This document shows positions 31,050 to 39,334 of a DNA stretch of 44,481 nt, piece by piece. This DNA is from Escherichia sp. MOD1-EC7003 (GTDB taxonomy: Bacteria > Pseudomonadota > Gammaproteobacteria > Enterobacterales > Enterobacteriaceae). A program made the translations under genes and the position numbers. The notes below the pieces were generated by a model that had not been told where the DNA came from, searched no databases, and saw only the letters and a list, made by a program, of their open reading frames with translations. Location of the stretch: assembly GCF_002965065.1 (NCBI RefSeq), contig NZ_PTRE01000140.1, positions 1-44,481 on the forward strand, read 5' to 3'. Every line of letters starts with the position of its first letter. The stretch's first letter is position 1.

Positions 31050-32150
31050 GTGATAATCATAAGATATCTGGTGCGGGAGACGCTCAAAAGCCAGCTGGCG
31101 ATACTCTTCATCTTGCTTTTGATCTTCTTCTGTCAAAAGTTAGTGAGGATCCTCGGCGCAGCGGTTGACGGCGATATTCCGGCGAATCTGGTGCTCTCCC
31201 TCCTCGGGTTGGGCGTGCCGGAAATGGCGCAGCTTATCCTGCCATTAAGCCTGTTCCTCGGGCTGCTGATGACGCTGGGTAAACTGTATACCGAAAGTGA
31301 AATTACGGTAATGCATGCCTGCGGCCTGAGCAAAGCGGTTCTGGTGAAAGCGGCGATGATTCTCGCGCTATTCACGGCAATCGTCGCGGCGGTTAACGTC
31401 ATGTGGGCGGGACCGTGGTCATCGCGTCATCAGGATGAAGTGTTAGCAGAAGCGAAAGCGAATCCCGGCATGGCGGCGCTGGCACAGGGGCAATTCCAGC
31501 AGGCGACTAATGGCAGCTCGGTGCTGTTCATCGAAAGCGTTGACGGCAGCGATTTCAAAGATGTGTTCCTCGCGCAAATTCGACCAAAAGGTAATGCACG
31601 TCCTTCTGTGGTGGTGGCCGATTCCGGACATTTAACCCAGCTGCGCGACGGCTCTCAGGTCGTCACTCTCAACCAGGGAACGCGCTTCGAAGGCACTGCG
31701 CTGTTACGTGATTTTCGCATTACGGACTTCCAGGATTATCAGGCGATCATTGGTCACCAGGCGGTGGCGCTGGATCCGAATGATACCGACCAGATGGACA
31801 TGCGTACATTGTGGAACACTGACACCGATCGTGCCCGCGCAGAGCTGAACTGGCGTATCACGCTGGTATTCACTGTCTTTATGATGGCGCTTATGGTCGT
31901 ACCGCTGAGCGTGGTTAACCCGCGTCAGGGGCGCGTATTGTCGATGCTGCCAGCCATGCTGCTGTATCTGCTTTTCTTCCTGATCCAGACCTCCCTGAAA
32001 TCGAACGGCGGTAAAGGTAAGCTGGACCCGACGCTGTGGATGTGGGCCGTTAACCTGATTTATCTGGCTTTGGCGATTGTTCTCAACCTTTGGGACACCG
32101 TGCCGGTCCGCCGCCTGCGCGCCAGTTTTTCGCGTAAAGGAGCGGTGTGA
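31050..32150 (+). CDS. lptF: LPS export permease LptF
   Basis: 366-residue inner-membrane subunit of the LptB2FG extractor, which passes lipopolysaccharide to LptC. There are six membrane segments, three at each end, flanking a periplasmic beta-jellyroll of about 160 residues. The start is a GTG at 31050, giving MIIIRYLVRETLKSQ. It overlaps lptG by one base. Confidence 0.96.
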   Translation: MIIIRYLVRETLKSQLAILFILLLIFFCQKLVRILGAAVDGDIPANLVLSLLGLGVPEMAQLILPLSLFLGLLMTLGKLYTESEITVMHACGLSKAVLVKAAMILALFTAIVAAVNVMWAGPWSSRHQDEVLAEAKANPGMAALAQGQFQQATNGSSVLFIESVDGSDFKDVFLAQIRPKGNARPSVVVADSGHLTQLRDGSQVVTLNQGTRFEGTALLRDFRITDFQDYQAIIGHQAVALDPNDTDQMDMRTLWNTDTDRARAELNWRITLVFTVFMMALMVVPLSVVNPRQGRVLSMLPAMLLYLLFFLIQTSLKSNGGKGKLDPTLWMWAVNLIYLALAIVLNLWDTVPVRRLRASFSRKGAV

Positions 32151-33232
32151 TGCAACCTTTTGGCGTACTTGACCGCTATATCGGTAAAACTATTTTCAAC
32201 ACCATCATGATGACGCTGTTCATGCTGGTGTCGCTGTCGGGCATTATCAAATTTGTCGATCAGCTGAAAAAAGCCGGGCAGGGGAGTTACGACGCGTTAG
32301 GCGCAGGAATGTATACCCTGCTGAGCGTGCCGAAAGATGTGCAAATCTTCTTTCCGATGGCGGCCCTGCTTGGGGCGTTGCTTGGTCTTGGGATGCTGGC
32401 GCAGCGCAGCGAACTGGTGGTGATGCAGGCTTCTGGTTTTACCCGTATGCAGGTGGCGCTGTCGGTGATGAAAACCGCCATTCCGCTGGTCTTACTGACG
32501 ATGGCGATTGGCGAATGGGTCGCGCCGCAGGGCGAGCAGATGGCGCGTAACTACCGTGCGCAGGCGATGTACGGCGGCTCGTTGCTCTCTACCCAGCAAG
32601 GCTTATGGGCGAAAGATGGCAACAACTTTGTCTACATTGAGCGGGTTAAAGGTGACGAAGAGTTAGGCGGTATCAGCATTTATGCTTTTAACGAGAATCG
32701 TCGTCTGCAATCTGTACGCTATGCCGCTACGGCGAAGTTTGACCCGGAACATAAAGTCTGGCGTCTGTCGCAGGTTGATGAATCTGATCTGACCAATCCA
32801 AAACAGATAACCGGTTCGCAGACGGTGAGCGGTACCTGGAAAACCAACCTTACCCCGGACAAACTGGGCGTGGTGGCGCTGGACCCGGATGCACTCTCCA
32901 TCAGTGGTTTGCACAACTACGTGAAGTATCTGAAGTCGAGTGGTCAGGATGCCGGACGCTATCAGCTCAACATGTGGAGCAAAATCTTCCAGCCGCTATC
33001 CGTGGCGGTGATGATGCTGATGGCGCTGTCGTTCATCTTTGGCCCACTGCGTAGCGTACCGATGGGCGTGCGTGTGGTCACCGGTATCAGCTTCGGTTTT
33101 GTCTTCTACGTACTGGACCAGATCTTCGGCCCGCTGACGTTGGTTTACGGCATCCCGCCGATCATTGGCGCACTGTTGCCAAGCGCCAGTTTCTTCTTAA
33201 TCAGCCTGTGGTTGTTAATGAGAAAATCGTAA
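32150..33232 (+). CDS. lptG: LPS export permease LptG
   Basis: 360-residue partner of LptF with the same layout: membrane triplets at both ends and a periplasmic jellyroll. The ATG at 32150 uses the last base of the lptF TGA; a GTG three bases earlier is in frame but gives one extra residue. It ends before a strong terminator. Confidence 0.96.
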   Translation: MQPFGVLDRYIGKTIFNTIMMTLFMLVSLSGIIKFVDQLKKAGQGSYDALGAGMYTLLSVPKDVQIFFPMAALLGALLGLGMLAQRSELVVMQASGFTRMQVALSVMKTAIPLVLLTMAIGEWVAPQGEQMARNYRAQAMYGGSLLSTQQGLWAKDGNNFVYIERVKGDEELGGISIYAFNENRRLQSVRYAATAKFDPEHKVWRLSQVDESDLTNPKQITGSQTVSGTWKTNLTPDKLGVVALDPDALSISGLHNYVKYLKSSGQDAGRYQLNMWSKIFQPLSVAVMMLMALSFIFGPLRSVPMGVRVVTGISFGFVFYVLDQIFGPLTLVYGIPPIIGALLPSASFFLISLWLLMRKS

Positions 33233-33246
33233 CCGGATGAGTGAAG

Positions 33247-33270
33247 AAAGGGAGCGAAAGCTCCCTTTTT
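33247..33270 (+). terminator. lptFG terminator
   Basis: AAGGGAGC-GAAA-GCTCCCTT, a GNRA-type tetraloop stem followed by TTT. Confidence 0.88.
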
Positions 33271-33339
33271 ACATTGTTGGCAAAGTACGCTTTATTCATG
33301 CCTATAAAATCATGCAAATTCAATATATTGCAGTAGCAT

Positions 33340-33374
33340 AGGCCTGATAAGAGGTGTTAGCGTTGCACCAGGCA
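33340..33374. repeat. degenerate single REP
   Basis: TAGGCCTGATAAGAGG through CACCAGGCA resembles one worn REP unit between lptG and the yjgR stub. Confidence 0.5.
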
Positions 33375-33393
33375 AAGACAAATCGCACTTCGC

Positions 33394-33492
33394 TTACCTT
33401 TTTCTCCCCCTGAGCAAACTCCCCAACATCCCGCGTACAATCTGATGCGTCACCTGGCGGGCAGCACTTTTTGCCATCGTCTGCCCCATCTT
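33394..33492 (-). pseudogene. yjgR: yjgR 3' stub
   Basis: The last 32 codons, [16 protein letters not shown] to LLRGRKR, match the C-terminus of the roughly 500-residue ATPase YjgR that in K-12 lies between idnR and lptG. Upstream the frame meets a TGA at once, and the idnR 3' end begins only 18 bases away. A deletion has therefore removed nearly all of yjgR, including its P-loop. The identification is from memory of the K-12 C-terminus. Confidence 0.75.
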
Positions 33493-33510
33493 TCATGAAG
33501 AGAAAATAAC

Positions 33511-34509
33511 CTATAGGGTGTTACCGTGATAAATCTGATACCCGAGGTCAACAGTGTTGTGGTTGTGATCGTTATTTTTAATTTTGCTCAGCAACATTTG
33601 GGCGGCCATCCGACCAATATCAAAACGGGGCGTAATTACGCTGGCGAGGCTTGGGATCATTTGCCTGCCAATCTCCAGCCCATGAAAACCCGCAATGGAA
33701 ATTTGTTCTGGCACGGCGAGGTTTCGCTCGCGGCACAGCAGAAGCGCACCCATCGCGATATCGTCATTGGTGCAAAATACACCGTCTAAATCCGGGTTTG
33801 CGCTAAGGGCATCACGCATTAACTGCATTCCTAAATGAATGGATGAGATGGCGCGTGGATTCATGCGTAATGGGGAAAGATTACGTAGCATCATCGCATC
33901 GCAATACCCCTGATAACGCTGTTCATCGCGGGTGTCATCTTTGGAACCGAGATACAGAATTTTGCGCCTGACTCGCTTATCCAGCATGGTACACACCATG
34001 TCAAAAGCGGCCTGCCGATTATCAAATCCGACCTCCATATCCAGCCGCTCTCCCTGTACGTCCATCAATTCCACAACTGGAATGGAGGCTGAACGCAGAA
34101 ATTTCACCGTCCTGATGGTGTGATATTTTTCCGAAAGAATAATCCCGTCAATGTTATAAGAGAGCAGGTTAATCACCGACTCTTCTTCGGAATCGCGATC
34201 GTAATTGTAATTAGCAATAAGAGTCTGATAATTATGCTCAGATGTGACGGATTCTATTCCCGCGAGAATGTCAGCGAAGAGTTGATTTTGAAATGACGGA
34301 ATCAAGATACCGAGGGTATAACTTTGTGCATTCAACAACATGGCGGGAGCGCGATTAGGGATGTAATTGATCTCTTCCATAATTTTGGCGATGCGCTCGC
34401 CTGTTTCCTTTGCCACTTTTTTCGGCGAGCGGATATAACGACTCACGGTCATTTTTGTTACGCCAGCCAGCGTAGCGATATCCTGTAAAGAAATTCTGTG
34501 ATTGCGCAT
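33511..34509 (-). CDS. idnR: L-idonate regulator IdnR
   Basis: 332-residue LacI/GalR-family regulator that responds to 5-ketogluconate or idonate and controls the idn genes and the GntI system. The helix-turn-helix is at residues 8-27 (LQDIATLAGVTKMTVSRYI), followed by a periplasmic-binding-like sensor domain. The ATG at 34509 follows GGGAGAAGTT and places the helix-turn-helix at the N-terminus, as in all LacI proteins. The frame is open upstream to 34539, but that part is not family-like. The gene is intact although its target transporter is not. Confidence 0.94.
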   Translation of the reverse strand: MRNHRISLQDIATLAGVTKMTVSRYIRSPKKVAKETGERIAKIMEEINYIPNRAPAMLLNAQSYTLGILIPSFQNQLFADILAGIESVTSEHNYQTLIANYNYDRDSEEESVINLLSYNIDGIILSEKYHTIRTVKFLRSASIPVVELMDVQGERLDMEVGFDNRQAAFDMVCTMLDKRVRRKILYLGSKDDTRDEQRYQGYCDAMMLRNLSPLRMNPRAISSIHLGMQLMRDALSANPDLDGVFCTNDDIAMGALLLCRERNLAVPEQISIAGFHGLEIGRQMIPSLASVITPRFDIGRMAAQMLLSKIKNNDHNHNTVDLGYQIYHGNTL

Positions 34510-34575
34510 AACTTCTCCCAACGTCGGGGGAATCTTCAATCTTCCCCCGAAAGTACATCACAATATTTTATTCTT

Positions 34576-35168
34576 TCAGTGCAATACGGCGTTAATGGCT
34601 AACACGCCCAGTAACCCCATAACAGAAATAAGGGTTTCCATCACCGTCCAGGTACGCAGCGTTTCACCAACCGTCAGATTAAAATACCCTTTAAATAGCC
34701 AGAAGCCTGGGTCGTTTACGTGTGACGCGATCACGCTGCCCGCACCGGTTGCCAGTACCCATTAAGTGTGAAATATACTGCCCTACACCACTATCTACTA
34801 ATACCTGCTTAAACGCGCCGCCGCCAGCGATAATAAACACAATCATTGCGATAGCGCCGATAGAATCCCCAATGATATCCATGATTTGCTCGATGGTGCG
34901 CCCATTACGTCGGCCCAGCGTGAAAATCGCAATAACAATGGCGATAAATAGCGCAACGGCAGGGTTACCGACAAATTCAAAGAAGAGGCGCATGGTGTTA
35001 GTTTTCGGTAACGTAATTTCACAAACGGCGGCGATAGCCATCAGGATGACCGGGATAACGGCAGCGAAAATACTGTTCCAGAAGGAGGGCAATAAAGCCG
35101 TTAACTTTAAAGCCGATCATCAGGATAAGAAGCAGCGCGACGCCTGCCGCAATAATGATTAATGGCAT
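34576..35168 (-). pseudogene. idnT: idnT (L-idonate transporter) with two internal deletions
   Basis: The gene keeps its start (MPLIIIAAGVALLLILMIG) and its end (VLAINAVLH) but measures 593 bp instead of about 1,320. The first deletion joins the codons for GFIAL to the sequence for PSFWNSIF at a shared TGCCCT. It loses about 190 codons and shifts the frame. The second joins SHLM to ATGAGS and shifts the frame again. Between them a large block (PSFWNSIFAAVIPVILM to GVGQYISHLM) is preserved. IdnT is a GntP-family H+ symporter, and the remnant cannot form it. It lies between idnR and idnO in the normal order. Confidence 0.9.
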
Positions 35169-35232
35169 AGTCTTTATCTCTTATTAGTGCCAGAAAAGCA
35201 GCGCTTTCGCGCTGCTCGTAGGGGAGTGGCTG

Positions 35233-35997
35233 TTAAACAGCCACCAACATGCCACCATCAACAAACAACAGGTGGCCGTTTACGAAATCAGAGGCTTTTG
35301 AAGAAAGGAACACCGCAGCCCCAATCAGTTCCTGCGGATCGCCCCAGCGTGCGGCGGGCGTCCGTTTGCACAACCAGGCGGTGAAGGCTTCGTCCTCAAC
35401 CAGTGCTTTAGTCATTTCTGTTTTGAAATAGCCCGGCGCAATACCGTTGACCTGAATATTGTGGCGCGCCAGCTCGACGCACATACCGCGGGTGAGCATT
35501 TTTACCGCCCCTTTCGATGCGGCATAAGGCGTGATGGTGTCACGTCCCAGCTCGCTTTGCATCGAGCAAATATTAATAACTTTACCTGCTTTGCGTTCAA
35601 CCATGTGACGAGTTACCGCTTGTGACACCAGGAACACAGCAGTCTGGTTGACTGCGATCACATCATTCCATTCTTGTTCAGGGAACTCAGTAAAAGGATG
35701 ACGGCGTTGGATCCCGGCGTTATTCACCAGCACATCAATGGGACCGATGTCCTTTTCGATATGCTCAACGGCAGCATCAATTTCATGTTTATGGGTAACA
35801 TTAAAAGGTGCGGCAACGGCCTGAATACCCTCCTGACGGAGTTTTTCTACAGCAAGTTCTGCGCGTTCGGCAGTAATATCATTAATAATAATTTGTGCGC
35901 CATATTTACCCAGGCCGGTTGCCAGTAAAAAGCCAATGCCCTGTGCTGAACCGGTAATCAAGATATTTTTTCCTGCCAGTGAAAATAGATCGTTCAT
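35233..35997 (-). CDS. idnO: gluconate 5-dehydrogenase (5-ketogluconate reductase) IdnO
   Basis: 254-residue short-chain dehydrogenase that reduces 5-keto-D-gluconate to D-gluconate with NAD(P)H. The cofactor loop TGSAQGIG is at 15-22, the NNAG motif at 92-95, and the catalytic Ser145, Tyr158 and Lys162 are all present. It follows idnD on the same strand after 23 bases. Confidence 0.95.
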   Translation of the reverse strand: MNDLFSLAGKNILITGSAQGIGFLLATGLGKYGAQIIINDITAERAELAVEKLRQEGIQAVAAPFNVTHKHEIDAAVEHIEKDIGPIDVLVNNAGIQRRHPFTEFPEQEWNDVIAVNQTAVFLVSQAVTRHMVERKAGKVINICSMQSELGRDTITPYAASKGAVKMLTRGMCVELARHNIQVNGIAPGYFKTEMTKALVEDEAFTAWLCKRTPAARWGDPQELIGAAVFLSSKASDFVNGHLLFVDGGMLVAV

Positions 35998-36020
35998 TAT
36001 ATTATTCCTTTATTTATCTC

Positions 36021-37052
36021 TTAGAAAACAAGCTGGACTTTTGCTGCCCGGGTTTTATCACCGGCGAAACGTAGCGCCTCTTCCAGGTCAGTAAAGGGGT
36101 ATTCAGCACTCAGTAAAGGCAGTGGATTGATAACGCCATTCGCCAGCCATGACACTGCTGTATTAAATTCGCTGGTAAAACGGAAAGATCCTTTGAGTGA
36201 GATCTCTTTACCAATCAACATCATCATTGGGAATTCTGTCATCGCGCCCCCCATACCTACTTGCACCATTACGCCGCGTGCACGAGTGACCTCCAGACAG
36301 GTATTCACTGATGAAGGATGACCGGATACTTCAAAACTGACATCGAAATAGCCTTTTTCCGCTTTCCAGTGATCCATGTCGTCGTTTTGTGGGTTTACGA
36401 GCACATCTACTCCCATCTCTTTGGCCAGAGAGAGGGAACGGGGGCTTACATCGGCACAGACAATTTCCGCGGCCCCCAGTGTTTTCACAGCACTGGCAAT
36501 CAGGCAGCCAATGGGCCCAACACCGGAAATAAATACTCGCTTGCCCTGTAGCTCGCCGGCCTGATGTGCGGCATGAATCGCGACGGCTAAAGGTTCGGCA
36601 AAAGCCATAACCTTTTCGTCAGCGTTGGCCGGATAAGGGACACATTGCGACGTTTCGACCATTTTATAACGGGTAAAGCCACCATCAACATGAGGGAAAT
36701 ACATGGCACTGCCAAAAAAACGCATCTCTGTACACTGATTCTCGTTATGTTCAATGCAGTATTTGCAGTGACCGCACGGTTTAGACGGATTAATGGCTAC
36801 CGTTTGCCCTTCATGTAATTTTGATGAGTCGCTATGAATAACTTTACCGATAACTTCATGACCTAACACCATCGGTGCTTTTATCATGAAATTACCTACT
36901 TTTCCTTCCTGATAATAATGTAAATCGGAACCGCAAATTCCACCTCGGGTTATCTGTACTAATGTCCCATTATTATTCCAATCTATCGTTTGCTCGGTAA
37001 CAGCAACAGTTTTCTTGCCCGCAACAACGCAGGATTGTGTTTTCACTTGCAT
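36021..37052 (-). CDS. idnD: L-idonate 5-dehydrogenase IdnD
   Basis: 343-residue zinc-dependent medium-chain dehydrogenase that oxidises L-idonate to 5-ketogluconate. Catalytic zinc residues Cys40 and His65-Glu66 (GHEVIG) and the structural zinc cysteines 93, 96, 99 and 107 are present, as is the ISGVGPIGCLIA cofactor loop. It is the first gene of the idnD-idnO-idnT-idnR unit and divergent from idnK. Confidence 0.95.
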   Translation of the reverse strand: MQVKTQSCVVAGKKTVAVTEQTIDWNNNGTLVQITRGGICGSDLHYYQEGKVGNFMIKAPMVLGHEVIGKVIHSDSSKLHEGQTVAINPSKPCGHCKYCIEHNENQCTEMRFFGSAMYFPHVDGGFTRYKMVETSQCVPYPANADEKVMAFAEPLAVAIHAAHQAGELQGKRVFISGVGPIGCLIASAVKTLGAAEIVCADVSPRSLSLAKEMGVDVLVNPQNDDMDHWKAEKGYFDVSFEVSGHPSSVNTCLEVTRARGVMVQVGMGGAMTEFPMMMLIGKEISLKGSFRFTSEFNTAVSWLANGVINPLPLLSAEYPFTDLEEALRFAGDKTRAAKVQLVF

Positions 37053-37114
37053 AAATTCCTCACTGGTCAGGTAGACACCCCGGAAGCATTTAAGCGGTTT
37101 TAATGGTCATTCTT

Positions 37115-37130
37115 TGTGATGAAGATCACG
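37115..37130. promoter_or_regulatory. CRP site in the idnD-idnK divergent promoter
   Basis: TGTGATGAAGATCACG fits TGTGA-N6-TCACA with one mismatch. It lies 63 bp from the idnD start and 140 bp from idnK. cAMP-CRP activation of idn genes is established. Confidence 0.75.
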
Positions 37131-37151
37131 TCAGAAAATTGTTACATTACT

Positions 37152-37167
37152 ATGTTACGCATAACGT
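37152..37167. promoter_or_regulatory. candidate IdnR/GntR operator
   Basis: ATGTTACGCATAACGT contains the symmetric GTTA-CGCA-TAAC and resembles the ATGTTACCGGTAACAT operator shared by GntR and IdnR. It is central to the divergent promoter. Confidence 0.65.
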
Positions 37168-37268
37168 GATGTGCCTTGTAATTCTTATCAACAGAAATAA
37201 AAAAACGTGAAATTATTATGTCTCCAGGCGTAGTATCGCCGCAGGTAAGATGATTCAGGAGATTTTAA

Positions 37269-37832
37269 ATGGCGGGTGAAAGTTTTATTTTGATGGGCGT
37301 TTCAGGGAGTGGTAAAACATTAATTGGTAGCAAGGTTGCCGCATTATTGTCTGCGAAATTTATTGATGGTTACGATCTTCATCCTGCCAAAAATATAGAT
37401 AAAATGTCGCAGGGTATTCCATTATCTGATGAAGATCGGCTTCCCTGGTTGGAACGCTTAAATGATGCTTCATACAGTCTTTATAAAAAGAATGAAACAG
37501 GATTTATTGTCTGTTCATCATTAAAAAAACAGTATCGTGATATTTTACGCAAGGGGAGCCCCCATGTTCATTTCCTCTGGTTAGATGGCGACTATGAAAC
37601 TATTCTCGCGCGAATGCAGCGTCGGGCAGGGCATTTTATGCCGGTAGCGTTATTAAAAAGTCAGTTTGAGGCGCTGGAGCGTCCACAAGCAGATGAACAG
37701 GATATTGTGCGCATTGATATCAACCATGATATTGCCAATGTCACCGAACAATGTCGGCAGGCCGTGCTGGCGATACGACAAAACAGAATATGTATGAAAG
37801 AGGGCAGCGCCTCAGATCGGCGCTGCGAATGA
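37269..37832 (+). CDS. idnK: thermosensitive gluconokinase IdnK, Tyr35 variant
   Basis: 187-residue gluconate kinase (also gntV) that makes 6-phosphogluconate for the Entner-Doudoroff and pentose phosphate routes. The P-loop GVSGSGKT is at residues 10-17 and the KMSQGIPLSDEDRLPWL block follows. The motif after it is normally DGDxLHP, but reads DGYDLHP here: Asp35 is replaced by Tyr through a single GAC-to-TAC change. This position is conserved in GntK, so activity may be reduced. The ATG at 37269 follows AGGAG. It ends in a GC hairpin at 37804-37826 facing ahr. Confidence 0.92.
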   Translation: MAGESFILMGVSGSGKTLIGSKVAALLSAKFIDGYDLHPAKNIDKMSQGIPLSDEDRLPWLERLNDASYSLYKKNETGFIVCSSLKKQYRDILRKGSPHVHFLWLDGDYETILARMQRRAGHFMPVALLKSQFEALERPQADEQDIVRIDINHDIANVTEQCRQAVLAIRQNRICMKEGSASDRRCE

Positions 37833-37835
37833 TTT

Positions 37836-38855
37836 TCAAAAATCGGCTTTCAGAACCACGCGGTAACGCGCCTTACCGTCGCGCACATGCTGGATGGCGT
37901 CGTTAATTTTCGACATTGGGAACAGTTCGGTGGTCGGCGCAACCTTGCTGCGGGCGGCAAAGCGCATCAGCTTACGCAGTTCATAAGGCGTGCCGGTTGC
38001 CGAACCAGAAACGCTGCGATCGCCCGCAATCAGCGTAAAGGCCGGAACAGACAGCGGCGTGAGAACCGCACCGACCGTATGGAAATTACCGCCATAGGTC
38101 AGCGCCTCAAAATAAGGCTGCCAGTCGAGGCTGACGTTCACGGTATTGATAATGAGATCAAACTGACCCGCCAGAGCTTTCAGTGCCTGCGGATCGCGGC
38201 TATTCACCACTTTATTGGCACCCATCGCCAGCACTTCCTGCTCTTTCGCCGGATTCGAGCTAAAGGCCGTCACCTCACATCCCATCGCGTGCAAAAGCTT
38301 TATAGCGATATGTCCCAGCCCGCCAATACCAATCACGCCGACACGGCTGGTGGCGGTGATATGGTGCATCAATAGTGGTTTAAAGACCGTGATACCGCCG
38401 CACAACAGTGGCCCGGCAGACTCGATATCAATATTTTCTGGTAGTGGGATCACCCATTGCCAGTCCGCACGTAACTTCTCGGCAAAACCGCCGTGATTCA
38501 TAATCGTCGGCACCGCGCCTTGCTCGCAATTGATCTGATTACCGCTAATACAGGCGTCGCAGTGACCACAGCTACGCGCCGTCCAGCCAATCCCGACACG
38601 CTGACCGACCTGCAAACCTTTATCCTGCGCGGCGCTACCCAGTGCAACCACGCGACCAATCACCTCATGCCCGGCAACCAGCGGATATTGTGAAAATCCC
38701 CATTCATTGTCGATCATCGACAGATCGGAATGACAAATCCCGCAGTAATCCACCTGTACTTCAACATCTTGTGGCTTCAGTTCACCGGGATCGTACTCAT
38801 AAACTTCCAGTTCGCCGCCAGCCTCTTTTGCGGCATAGCTTTTTATCATCGACAT
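37836..38855 (-). CDS. ahr: NADPH-dependent aldehyde reductase Ahr (YjgB)
   Basis: 339-residue zinc alcohol dehydrogenase of the cinnamyl-alcohol-dehydrogenase type that reduces a wide range of aldehydes. Catalytic zinc residues Cys41 and His63 (CGICHSD, AGHEVIG), structural zinc Cys96, 99, 102 and 110, and the [13 protein letters not shown] cofactor loop are present. The ATG at 38855 has AGGACAAAA upstream; the frame is open to 38897 but the longer start is not family-like. Confidence 0.95.
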   Translation of the reverse strand: MSMIKSYAAKEAGGELEVYEYDPGELKPQDVEVQVDYCGICHSDLSMIDNEWGFSQYPLVAGHEVIGRVVALGSAAQDKGLQVGQRVGIGWTARSCGHCDACISGNQINCEQGAVPTIMNHGGFAEKLRADWQWVIPLPENIDIESAGPLLCGGITVFKPLLMHHITATSRVGVIGIGGLGHIAIKLLHAMGCEVTAFSSNPAKEQEVLAMGANKVVNSRDPQALKALAGQFDLIINTVNVSLDWQPYFEALTYGGNFHTVGAVLTPLSVPAFTLIAGDRSVSGSATGTPYELRKLMRFAARSKVAPTTELFPMSKINDAIQHVRDGKARYRVVLKADF

Positions 38856-38993
38856 ATTTTTGTCCTTCTCTGGTGTTGTCTGGGAAGTGTAGAGCATGGC
38901 AGGGCGGGGTGCCTGGTGTGTGACAAAAGTTACACATCGCTGTATGCAATGCTGAAAATTTCAGCACTTAGCGAGGTGCGAGCAAGCTGGCGC

Positions 38994-39021
38994 TTGCATG
39001 GTGGCGTGCGACAGGTATAAT
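38994..39021 (+). promoter_or_regulatory. leuX promoter
   Basis: TATAAT at 39016-39021 with TTGCAT at 38994-38999, 16 bp apart. It lies 29 bases before the mature tRNA. Confidence 0.7.
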
Positions 39022-39050
39022 TTACAACGTTTTCCGCATACCTCTTCAGT

Positions 39051-39135
39051 GCCGAAGTGGCGAAATCGGTAGACGCAGTTGATTCAAAATCAACCGTAGA
39101 AATACGTGCCGGTTCGAGTCCGGCCTTCGGCACCA
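39051..39135 (+). tRNA. leuX: tRNA-Leu(CAA)
   Basis: 85-nt class II tRNA beginning GCCGAAGTGGCG and ending TTCGGCACCA, with acceptor stem GCCGAAG/CTTCGGC, a long variable arm, the T-loop GGTTCGAGTCC and anticodon CAA in TTGATTCAAAATCAA. It is the classic integration site for P4-type islands; the 3' half is regenerated by the integrated element, so the tRNA stays functional. Confidence 0.97.
39109..39135. other. probable attL core in the leuX 3' end
   Basis: The T-arm and acceptor 3' strand, from GCCGGTTCGAGTCCGG through TTCGGCACCA, is the usual crossover region for leuX islands. The integrase gene begins 200 bp downstream. The matching attR copy is outside the window, so the exact core cannot be set. 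Confidence 0.6.
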
Positions 39136-39150
39136 AAAGTATGTAAATAG

Positions 39151-39171
39151 ACCTCAATTGAGGTTTTTTTT
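39151..39171 (+). terminator. leuX terminator
   Basis: ACCTCA-ATTG region forming ACCTCAATTGAGGT followed by eight T bases. Confidence 0.85.
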
Positions 39172-39256
39172 ATGCCTGAAATCCGCGCTACACAAGGCTT
39201 TCCTAGCTTTTCTCCTCAACTGAAGTCAACCTGACTCAACCCACATCAACAGGCTT

Positions 39257-39308
39257 GTGAGTATACTAATGAGTATATTTTCCGATTCGATATTGTTTGT
39301 ATACTCAC
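39257..39308. promoter_or_regulatory. inverted repeats in the integrase promoter
   Basis: GTGAGTATAC (39257-39266) has its exact complement GTATACTCAC at 39299-39308. A third related copy, TGAGTATAT, is at 39270-39278. The set lies 27 to 78 bases before the integrase start, where an arm site or repressor operator would be expected. Confidence 0.55.
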
Positions 39309-39334
39309 GAGATACCAATGGAAGGAAGACCATT

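Noticed and set aside
39257-39334. 26-residue N-terminal extension of the integrase
   Set aside because: It starts with a GTG lying in the inverted repeats and lacks a ribosome site. The ATG at 39335 has GGAAGGAAG upstream and matches the family start.
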